From contig JACKEN010000016.1 of NCBI GenBank assembly GCA_020632995.1, positions 1 through 64,000 of the forward strand: a DNA stretch of 64,000 nucleotides, given 5' to 3'. Source of the DNA: Deltaproteobacteria bacterium (lineage in GTDB: Bacteria; Myxococcota; Kuafuiibacteriia; Kuafuiibacteriales; Kuafuiibacteriaceae). Both the position numbers and the translations under genes were made by a program. Below are positions 57,430-64,000 of the stretch, one piece after another. Numbering within the stretch: the stretch's first letter is position 1; the number at the start of each line of letters is the position of its first letter. Below the pieces are notes generated by a model. The model saw nothing but the letters and a program-made list of their open reading frames with translations, was not told the origin of the DNA and made no database searches.

Positions 57430-58098
57430 CTACGGCATGAAGTAGCTCAGCCGCACCGGGGTCCCCCGGCGCTCGACGTCGACCTGGATCACCCTTTGCC
57501 TACGAAGCCGATCGTGCGCCTCGAACGCACGATCGATGCTGGTGAGCGGCAAGCCGTTGGCCGCGCGCACGACGTCTCCGTTCCGGAAGCCGAGGGCGGC
57601 GATGATGCTCCCCGGCCGGATGGCGAAGAGCTTGAAGCCGACCTGGCGCTGGTGGGCGCGGCTGGGCACCACCCGCGCTTCTCGCTCCACGTCGATGGAG
57701 TCGAGCGCGTGCTCCAGGCAGCGGCGGTCGACCACGAACACGGTCTCCGCCCTGGGCACGACGCATGGTGATACCCGGCGAGTTCCCTGCGCGTGGGGCT
57801 CCGAGGTCGGTCGTGCAGCACGCTCACGCGGCTGTCGCGGTGGCAAGTTCACCTGCGAATTCCATGAGCGAGAGCGGCCCGGCGGGCCGGGCCGATTCGC
57901 AGCGAGGGCTATAGGAGGCCCCGAAGGGGGCTCCGTTAAATTCCACGTGGTCAACGTGGGCCGGCGCACCTCCACGCAGCGCGCGCGCTCGAACGGCGCC
58001 GCGCGCCGCTGAAGGTAGCGATAGGTACACCAGAGCCCCCAGAGGGAGGCCATGGACATGAGGATCAGACTGAAACGTCGAACGAAGACATGGCGCAT
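57430..58098 (-). CDS. Orphan GspC-like protein with C-terminal PDZ domain
   Basis: The 222-residue product has a single N-terminal membrane helix (LILMSMASLWGLWCTYRYL) and a C-terminal region very like the PDZ part of type II secretion GspC (RREARVVPSR-like linker, then GFKLFAIRPGSIIAALGFRN, GDVVRAANGLPLTS). The middle, where the GspC homology-region domain should be, is short and Arg/Pro-rich, possibly through an indel. No other gsp genes are in the window, so it may act as a stand-alone scaffold. Its TAG lies two bases from that of the convergent upstream gene. Confidence 0.6.
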   Translation of the reverse strand: MRHVFVRRFSLILMSMASLWGLWCTYRYLQRRAAPFERARCVEVRRPTLTTWNLTEPPSGPPIALAANRPGPPGRSRSWNSQVNLPPRQPRERAARPTSEPHAQGTRRVSPCVVPRAETVFVVDRRCLEHALDSIDVEREARVVPSRAHQRQVGFKLFAIRPGSIIAALGFRNGDVVRAANGLPLTSIDRAFEAHDRLRRQRVIQVDVERRGTPVRLSYFMP

Positions 58099-58207
58099 GC
58101 GGGTGGCGATCGCACAGGCCGTGCCAAGCGCTACCGCCTCCGACGCCCGCCCCAGGCGGACAGCGTGACAGCCAGCCGTCGGCGCGGATCGACAATCTGT
58201 CCTGCGC

Positions 58208-58627
58208 TCACCACTCGCCGACGTTGGGCATCGAGGCCCACGGCTCCCGCTTGGGCAAGGGATCGCCCCTCTGCAACAGCTCCACCGAGACGAGGTCCGG
58301 CGAGCGCACGAACGCCATGTGCCCGTCGCGGGGCGGGCGGTTGATCACCACGCCCGCGTCCATGAGGCGCTGGCAGGTGGCGTAGATGTCGTCCACCCGG
58401 TAGGCGAGGTGCCCGAAGTTGCGGCCGACCGAATAGGGCTCGGTCTGATCCCAGTTGTAGGTGAGCTCCACCTCGGGCGCGCCGGGCCCGGTGGCGAGGA
58501 ACACCAGGGTGAAGCGCCCCTGGGGGACCTCGGTGCGCCGGAGCTCCTGCAGCCCCAGGTGCTGGCAGAAGAAGGTCAGGGCGGCGTCGAGGTCCCGGAC
58601 CCGGATCATGGTGTGCAAATAGTCCAT
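58208..58627 (-). CDS. gloA: Lactoylglutathione lyase (glyoxalase I)
   Basis: The 139-residue product starts at ATG 58627 (MDYLHTMIRVRDLDAALTFF), aligned with the GloA start; a GTG at 58645 is less likely. Family motifs follow: VELTYNWDQTEPYSVGRNFG, HLAYRVDDI and VSVELLQRG. The metal ligands of GloA (His 5, Glu in EVELTYNW, His in GHLAY, Glu in VELLQ) are all present. It converts the methylglyoxal-thiol hemithioacetal to a lactoyl thioester. Divergent from the M16 peptidase genes. Confidence 0.85.
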   Translation of the reverse strand: MDYLHTMIRVRDLDAALTFFCQHLGLQELRRTEVPQGRFTLVFLATGPGAPEVELTYNWDQTEPYSVGRNFGHLAYRVDDIYATCQRLMDAGVVINRPPRDGHMAFVRSPDLVSVELLQRGDPLPKREPWASMPNVGEW

Positions 58628-58707
58628 GTCGTCTGTATAGCGCACCGATGCGCGTGCGCCAGCCCACGGAGTGGACGCTCGGCTCGAGCCTGGGCATCCT
58701 CCGCGCG

Positions 58708-60027
58708 ATGAGACCGAGCGCCTGTTGGCTCGCCGCCACGCTCCTGCTCGCGCCGAGCGCCGCCGGAGCAGACCCCGCCCAGGTGGTCACCCAGGAGCTG
58801 GCCAACGGCCTGAAGGTCCGCATCGAGGTCCGGCCGGGCGACCTCGAGGTCGGGGTGGCGGTGGCCTACCGGGTGGGTCAGCGGGACGCACCCCCGGGCT
58901 ACGAGGGCCTCCCCCACCTCCTCGAGCACATGGCGTTCCGCAACACCCAGCACCTCCCGGACCTCGGCGGGTACCGCGCGATCGCGGCGCTGGGCGGGAG
59001 CTCCGGGGCCTCCACCACCCTGGACGCCACCGTCTACCGACAGTCGGTGCCCCCCGAGGGCCTGGCCAACGCCCTGTGGGTCGAGAGCGACCGGATGGCC
59101 TTCCTGGTGGAGAGCCTACGGCAAGCCGACCTGCGCCTCGAGCAGCAGATCGTCGCAAGCGAGCTTTCGCTCCGCCGCGGGGCGGGCGGCGACCCGGGGT
59201 TCTTGATCTCGCGCCTGTTCCCCGACGACCACCCCTACCACGTCAGCGCGGACGAGGCGGCGGCGGTGCGGGCGGTCGACCTCGCGGGCCTGCAGGGCTT
59301 CGCGCAGCGCCACTACCGGCCCGACCGCGCCGCGGTGGCGGTGGTGGGCGATGTCGATCCCGCCGCGGTGCTGGCGGAGATCGAGCGCTACTTCGGGCCC
59401 ATCCCGCGCCCCGCCGCCGACCCGCCCGCGCGGGACGCCGCGGTGCCCGACGTGCCCTGCTACTCCGTCCAGGCCTCGAGACAGGGCCGCGGCACCAGCC
59501 TCATGATCTGGCGCACCCGCGATCCCGGCCCGCCGGGCGAGCTCGAGCTCCTCGCGGAGCTGATCGCCCAGGAGGCCGGTGAGCTGATCCACCTCCCGGG
59601 CACCAGCATCCACGCCTCGGTGCAGCGCTTCGACCTCGAGACCCTGGTCAACCTCGAGGTCAAGGCGCCGGGCCTGAAGCTGGCCCAGGTGCAGGGCCCC
59701 TTGCACCGGAGCCTCGGCGAGCTGGGCCGACGCACCGTGGCCGGCCAGTTCGCCAAGGTGAGGAAGGCCGCCGCGTTCAAGGTCTCGGAGGCCCTGGAGT
59801 CGGCGCCCGACCGCGCGGCGGCCTGGGCGAGCAGCGCCATCTCCAGCCTCCCCTCGCCCGAGGCCCTGGAGCGAGGCGTCCAGCAGCTGACCTACGAGGC
59901 GATCATCGCCCGCGCCGGCGCGCTGCGGGGGAGCCGCCCCGACCTGTGGTTCGAGCTCGAGGGTCGCCCCCCTCGGACCATCCCCGACGCGCCCAAGATC
60001 GCCAAGGTCACCTGCCGGAGGCTCTGA
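58708..60027 (+). CDS. M16-family zinc peptidase (catalytic subunit)
   Basis: ATG 58708 is preferred to the open frame from 58648 because it begins a Sec signal (CWLAATLLLAPSAAGADP). The inverted zinc motif HLLEH lies at residues 70-74, with a third-ligand Glu in IVASELSLRR at about 152, so the enzyme is probably active in the periplasm. The 439-residue length is one half of a full M16 unit. The next gene, two bases downstream, encodes the partner half without the motif, as in MPP-type alpha/beta pairs. Confidence 0.85.
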   Translation: MRPSACWLAATLLLAPSAAGADPAQVVTQELANGLKVRIEVRPGDLEVGVAVAYRVGQRDAPPGYEGLPHLLEHMAFRNTQHLPDLGGYRAIAALGGSSGASTTLDATVYRQSVPPEGLANALWVESDRMAFLVESLRQADLRLEQQIVASELSLRRGAGGDPGFLISRLFPDDHPYHVSADEAAAVRAVDLAGLQGFAQRHYRPDRAAVAVVGDVDPAAVLAEIERYFGPIPRPAADPPARDAAVPDVPCYSVQASRQGRGTSLMIWRTRDPGPPGELELLAELIAQEAGELIHLPGTSIHASVQRFDLETLVNLEVKAPGLKLAQVQGPLHRSLGELGRRTVAGQFAKVRKAAAFKVSEALESAPDRAAAWASSAISSLPSPEALERGVQQLTYEAIIARAGALRGSRPDLWFELEGRPPRTIPDAPKIAKVTCRRL

Positions 60028-60028
60028 G

Positions 60029-61420
60029 ATGCAACGCGCCCTGCCTATCCTGCTCACCCTGGTCGCGTGCCGCGCCCCCCTGCCCCCGCCGGTGCAGCCG
60101 CTCACCGCCACCCCGGACGCGCCGTTCCGGGCGTCCGCGCCCGCCGCGGCGGACGCCTCGCTCCCCGAGCTGACGGTGCTGACCTCGTCTCGGGCCGACG
60201 GGCTGGTGGTGTGGGCGGTGGAGCGCCCCCAGGCCCGCGTCACCGCCTTCGGCTTCGCCAGCCCCTGGGCCAGCCTCGCGTACCCGCAGCCCAACGGGGC
60301 CGCGCTCCTCGCCGCCCACGCCCAGAGCGCGCGCCTGAAGGGCCCCGCGGCCCTCGCGAAGGTCCAGGGCAAGGTGGACCTGGGCGGCTTGGGCCTCATC
60401 GCCGAGGTCCCGAGCGAAGACGCCCTCAACTTCGCTCCCCAGTTCGCGGCGGTGATGAGCTCGCCGCCCGACGACGAGGCGATCCGGCACGCCCAGAACA
60501 CTCTGCAAGGCCAACTGCGCAAGATCTCCGCCGGGGATCAGACGATCAAGGACCGGCTCACCCACGCCCACCTCTTCGGGGAGCGCCACCCGCTGGCCCA
60601 GAAAGCCCGCGATCTCGCCCAGCAGGCCAACCGCCTTGCCCGCTCCGACCTCGCCGACTTCTGGCGCGAGCGGGCCATGGCGGGCCCACGGCGCTTCGTG
60701 GTGGTCGGCCCCGGCGCCGAGGCCCTGGCCAAGCGCATCCTGGCCGAGCTCCCCGCGCCGGCTGGAGGCGCGAAGGCCCCCGCCCCCTGGCCCCGTCCCC
60801 AACCGAAGGACCAGCTGCGCATCCGGGTCGTCCCGAAGAACACCTCGCCGTGGATCGAGCTCAGCTTCCCGATCGAGGCCCCGGGCGTCGGCGCCCCGGA
60901 GGCGAGCATGGCCAGCCTGGTCCTGGGCGGCGCGCTCAGCGGCCGCCTCGGCAGCGCCCTGCGGCTCGACAGCGGGCACAGCTACGCGCTCTTCGCCCGC
61001 TACCGCGACGTGAGCGACTTCGGGCTGCTCACCATGAGCGGCAATGTGTCCGAGGAGGACGTCCCGCTCTTCATCAGCACCGCGCAAGGCGTCTTGTCAT
61101 CCCTCAGGGACACCCCGGTCACCCCCGCCGAGCTGACCCAGGCCCTCGGCACCTGGCGCGGCCAGCTCCGGCGCGGGCTCGCCACCAGCCGGGGCGCGAC
61201 CCTCCAGCTCCTCGGGTACCCGACCTGGGACGGCGCCCCACCCGACTTCGCGGCGGTGTACCGGCAGCTCCAGGCGGTCGACGCCGCGCGCCTGCAGACG
61301 TGGTCCCAGGCCCACATCCGGCCCCAGGTCGGCAGCGCGGTGGTCTTCGCCCGCGCCCAGGAGCTCACCACCCTGTATCCGCTCGGCGACGCCGCGCAGG
61401 TGACGCTGGACCCGTTCTGA
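60029..61420 (+). CDS. M16-family peptidase-like protein (non-catalytic partner)
   Basis: The 463-residue product begins with a lipobox (LPILLTLVAC) and has the M16 fold (AFGFASPWASLAYPQPNG, LIAEVPSEDALNFAPQ, FRVVVVGPG-like strand and SMASLVLGGALSGRLGSALR) but lacks HxxEH. It should pair with the preceding catalytic subunit on the periplasmic face, giving a complete clam-shell. Lipid anchoring of the inactive partner would tether the pair to a membrane. Substrate unknown. Confidence 0.75.
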   Translation: MQRALPILLTLVACRAPLPPPVQPLTATPDAPFRASAPAAADASLPELTVLTSSRADGLVVWAVERPQARVTAFGFASPWASLAYPQPNGAALLAAHAQSARLKGPAALAKVQGKVDLGGLGLIAEVPSEDALNFAPQFAAVMSSPPDDEAIRHAQNTLQGQLRKISAGDQTIKDRLTHAHLFGERHPLAQKARDLAQQANRLARSDLADFWRERAMAGPRRFVVVGPGAEALAKRILAELPAPAGGAKAPAPWPRPQPKDQLRIRVVPKNTSPWIELSFPIEAPGVGAPEASMASLVLGGALSGRLGSALRLDSGHSYALFARYRDVSDFGLLTMSGNVSEEDVPLFISTAQGVLSSLRDTPVTPAELTQALGTWRGQLRRGLATSRGATLQLLGYPTWDGAPPDFAAVYRQLQAVDAARLQTWSQAHIRPQVGSAVVFARAQELTTLYPLGDAAQVTLDPF

Positions 61421-61441
61421 CACCCGCGCGAACATTCGTCC

Positions 61442-62578
61442 GTGGGCGAGCGGATCTACCTCGTGCAACCTGATGGCTCCCTGAGGGCGATGGAGGAGAC
61501 CAGCTATGACTCCGAAGGGCTCCTCCAGACTCTGCTGAGTGATCATCCCGACCTACTTCCCGGGGACCAGATAGACGAGCGCGAGCCACGCCGCTGGCTC
61601 CTCGTGAGCAGGGAAATGGGCATCCCTGACGCACCAGACCGCAGTGACCGCTGGTCGGTGGACCACCTCTTCCTGGACCAGGACGGGATCCCAACCCTGG
61701 TCGAGGTCAAACGCAGCAGCGACACCCGAATCCGCCGGGAGGTGGTGGGCCAGATGTTGGACTACGCCGCGAACGCGGTGGTCCACTGGCCATCCGAGCG
61801 CATCCGCGCCACCTTCGAGGCCCAGACTCCGGAGGCCGAGCAGCGTATCCTCGCGCTCGTCCAGCAGGCTGACCCAGGGCAAATCGAGGAGTTCTGGCAG
61901 CGGGTGGAGACCAACCTCCAGGCGGGGAAGATCCGGCTCATCTTCGTCGCCGACCGCATCCCTCAGGAGCTTCGTCGAATCGTGGAGTTTCTCAACACCC
62001 AGATGCATCCGGCGGAGGTTCTGGCGGTGGAGGTCCGACAGTTCGAGGGCGAGCAGCTGCGCTCGCTGGTGCCCAAAGTGTTGGGCCAGACTGCGGCGGC
62101 GCAACAGCGGCGGAGCGGTCCCCGCGGCTCGCCCTGGACCGACGAGGCGTTCTTTGCTGCGCTTGCCGAGAGTGCCGGTCCGGCGGCCCTGAAAGCCGCG
62201 CAGGAGCTACTGCAGTGGACGAACTCGTGGGCCACCTACGTCTGGCCGGGTCGCGGCCAGACTGCCGGCTCGCGGGTGCCCAGCCTCAAGATAGCCGGCC
62301 TGGGCAACCTCAACGTCTTCGCGCTTTGGACGTACGGCACAGTAGAGATCTACTTTCAGTGGCTCAGGAGCAAGCCGCCCTTCGATCAGGAGCCGATGCG
62401 ACACGATCTCCTCCGCCGGCTGAACGAGATCTCCGGCGTAAACCTGCCCGCCGACGGCATCAACGGCCGTCCTACCTTCCCGTTGACCGCCCTCGTCGAC
62501 GCCGATGCCATGACCCGATTCAAGGCGGTGGTCGATTGGTGCGTCGACGAGGTGAAGCGGGCCGCGGGTACGCCATGA
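61442..62578 (+). CDS. PD-(D/E)XK-type nuclease-like protein
   Basis: The 378-residue product starts at GTG 61442. It contains a PD-(D/E)XK-like core: Asp 74 in SVDHLFLDQDG, then TLVEVKRSSD with Glu 88 and Lys 90, and a helix with Gln 104 (EVVGQMLDYAANAV). The second half (IRLIFVADRIPQELRRIVEF, ALWTYGTVEIYFQWLRSKPP) looks like an added domain found in restriction-type or NucS-like proteins of unknown role. The ATGA overlap with a CoA-transferase gene suggests co-transcription only. No methylase or helicase gene is near. Confidence 0.65.
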   Translation: MGERIYLVQPDGSLRAMEETSYDSEGLLQTLLSDHPDLLPGDQIDEREPRRWLLVSREMGIPDAPDRSDRWSVDHLFLDQDGIPTLVEVKRSSDTRIRREVVGQMLDYAANAVVHWPSERIRATFEAQTPEAEQRILALVQQADPGQIEEFWQRVETNLQAGKIRLIFVADRIPQELRRIVEFLNTQMHPAEVLAVEVRQFEGEQLRSLVPKVLGQTAAAQQRRSGPRGSPWTDEAFFAALAESAGPAALKAAQELLQWTNSWATYVWPGRGQTAGSRVPSLKIAGLGNLNVFALWTYGTVEIYFQWLRSKPPFDQEPMRHDLLRRLNEISGVNLPADGINGRPTFPLTALVDADAMTRFKAVVDWCVDEVKRAAGTP

Positions 62579-63759
62579 GGGCCCTGGACGGCGTCCGCGT
62601 GCTGGAGCTCGGCCAGCTGGTGGCCGGCCCCTTCGCCGGCGCGATCCTGGCCGAGCACGGCGCCGAGGTGATCAAGCTCGAGCCCCCGGAGGGCGACGCC
62701 CTCCGCACCTGGCGCGCAGCACCGGGGGAGACCAGCCTGTGGTGGCGGAGCACCGGCCGCAACAAGCGCTCGGTGGTCGTCGACCTCCGCAGGCCCGAGG
62801 GGCGGGCGCTCGCAATCCAGCTTGCTGGGAAGTCGGACGTCCTCCTCGAGAACTTCCGGCCTGGCACCCTCGAGGGCTGGGGGATGGCACCGCAAGACCT
62901 GTTGCGTGAGCACCCCGCCCTGGTCATCGCCCGGGTGAGCGGCTGGGGGCAGACCGGGCCCCGCGCCCATGAGCCCGGCTTCGCCAGCGTGGCGGAAGCC
63001 GAGGCCGGGCTGCGGCACCTCATGGGGTTCCCGGGCGGCCCGCCGGTGCGGGCCAACCTCAGCCTGGGGGACTCGGTGGCCGCATTGAACGCGGTGATCG
63101 GGGTGCTCCTGGCCCTGCGGCACCGGGACGCCACCGGCCAGGGCCAGGTGGTGGACGTGGCCCTCACCGAGGCCATCTTCACCGTCCTCGACGCCACCCT
63201 CGCCGAGGCCGCCGCCACCGGCACCAGCCGCGGCCCCTCGGGCACCACCATCACCGGGGTGGCCCCGACCAACGTCTACCGCACCCGGGACGGGCGCTGG
63301 ATCGTGGTCTCGGGCAACGGCGACCACCTCTTCGGCCGCCTCGCCCACGCCCTCGGGCGCCCCGAGCTGGCCGAGGATCCGCGCTTTCGCACCAACCCCG
63401 ACCGGGTCGCCCACGCCGAGCTCCTCGACGAGCTCATCGCAGGATGGGTTGCAGACTGCGACCTCGAGGCGGTCAAGGCCACCCTGACCGCGGCCCGGGT
63501 GCCAGTGGGCGAGGTCCGGGACGCGCAGTCCATCCTGCGGGAGCCGCACTTCGTCGCCCGGGGCGTCCTCACCGAGGCGCCGTCCGAGGTCGGCCCGGTG
63601 CCGGTGCCCGCCATCGGGCCGCGGCTCGGCGCCACGCCGGGGCGCACCGAGTGGGCGGGGCCGGCCCTCGGGGCGCACACCGACGAGGTCCTGGAGCGCC
63701 TCCTGGGCCTCGACGCCGCGGCGCGGGCCCGGCTGAGGGCCGCGGGGGTGGTCGCGTGA
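62575..63759 (+). CDS. CaiB/BaiF-type family III CoA-transferase
   Basis: ATG 62575 overlaps the previous stop. The 394-residue product is a standard family III CoA-transferase: LDGVRVLELGQLVAGPFAGA, DVLLENFRPGTLEGWGM, and the catalytic Asp in LSLGDSVAALN at about residue 166, which would form the acyl-anhydride intermediate. The closing RDAQSILREPHFVARGVL is typical. The acyl-CoA substrate cannot be read from the sequence. Its length is normal and no signal peptide is present. Confidence 0.85.
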   Translation: MRALDGVRVLELGQLVAGPFAGAILAEHGAEVIKLEPPEGDALRTWRAAPGETSLWWRSTGRNKRSVVVDLRRPEGRALAIQLAGKSDVLLENFRPGTLEGWGMAPQDLLREHPALVIARVSGWGQTGPRAHEPGFASVAEAEAGLRHLMGFPGGPPVRANLSLGDSVAALNAVIGVLLALRHRDATGQGQVVDVALTEAIFTVLDATLAEAAATGTSRGPSGTTITGVAPTNVYRTRDGRWIVVSGNGDHLFGRLAHALGRPELAEDPRFRTNPDRVAHAELLDELIAGWVADCDLEAVKATLTAARVPVGEVRDAQSILREPHFVARGVLTEAPSEVGPVPVPAIGPRLGATPGRTEWAGPALGAHTDEVLERLLGLDAAARARLRAAGVVA

Positions 63760-63818
63760 GGCCCAAACCCACGGAAAGGCTGGGCAGGCCGGACCTCGCG
63801 GGGTAGCATCCGCGCCCC

Positions 63819-64000
63819 ATGTCGGGCCTTCGACTGACCAACACGTACTCCCGGGCCGTGGAGCCCTTCGCCCCGCTCGATCCGGCGGGGAAGCGGGTCC
63901 TGATGTACAGCTGCGGGCCCACCGTCTACTCGTTCGCCCACATCGGGAACTTCCGGAGCTTCCTCTTCGCCGACGTGCTGCGCCGGGTGCTGGAGCGGGA
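63819..64000 (+). CDS. cysS: Cysteinyl-tRNA synthetase, N-terminal part (runs off the window)
   Basis: The first 60 residues show the class I signatures of CysRS: YSCGPTVYSFAHIGNFRSF, with the zinc-ligand Cys and the HIGN form of the HIGH motif, after the usual RLTNTYSRAVEPFAPLDP start. The enzyme charges tRNA-Cys. The gene continues beyond base 64000. Confidence 0.85.
   Translation, partial: MSGLRLTNTYSRAVEPFAPLDPAGKRVLMYSCGPTVYSFAHIGNFRSFLFADVLRRVLER

Overview
This is a very GC-rich (about 70% by eye), densely coded bacterial segment. The gene mix suggests a member of the Myxococcota: lipoproteins with long D-A-G/D-S-G linkers, an eukaryotic-type Ser/Thr kinase, PEGA, CHAT-TPR and carboxypeptidase-regulatory-like proteins, LcrH/SycD-type TPR proteins and AgmX-like tails. 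This placement is inferred from gene style; there is no rRNA or tRNA gene to test it. I found no CRISPR array, prophage or autonomous IS.

Layout. 0-10 kb: a secreted protein tail, a di-heme lipoprotein coupled to a tandem-duplicated beta-helix lipoprotein, two tandem paralogous lipoproteins and several unknown proteins. 10-18 kb: a pair of PH-domain membrane proteins, a YkgJ-type Cys-cluster protein, a 932-residue anchored Ig-like/PDZ protein, a 170-bp MITE-like element between two stop codons, a methyltransferase-like protein and a TPR/HExxH peptidase. 18-25.6 kb: a small Cys/Lys repeat secreted peptide, a tyrosine-phosphatase-like protein, a KAS III homologue, an Omp85-like barrel with a lipoprotein, and an LcrH-like TPR protein with an NtrC-type regulator. 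25.6-31.3 kb: sigma factor, anti-sigma factor, LuxR-type regulator, CHAT protease and lipoprotein. 31.5-38.8 kb: a candidate sigma-54 promoter, a TPR protein, then kinase, PEGA protein, substrate-binding lipoprotein and TonB-dependent receptor. 38.8-47.5 kb: acyl-CoA ligase, YIP1 and DUF2752 proteins, a btpA-like gene broken by an in-frame palindromic insert, radA and an FCP/SCP-like phosphatase. 47.5-52.3 kb: a large unknown protein, then acyltransferase, LytS-type kinase and LytTR regulator in tightly overlapped order. 52.3-58 kb: a run of effector-like genes including an EF-hand/HExxH protein, plus an orphan GspC-like PDZ protein. 58-64 kb: glyoxalase I, an M16 peptidase pair, a PD-(D/E)XK-like protein, a CoA-transferase and the start of cysS.

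An important caveat: about twenty genes read well only if one or more single-base indels are allowed. Many of these sit in runs of four or more G or C. radA alone needs three. This pattern points mainly to base-calling errors in the assembly rather than to true pseudogenes, so the joined products below are given across the shifts and the approximate shift positions are stated.
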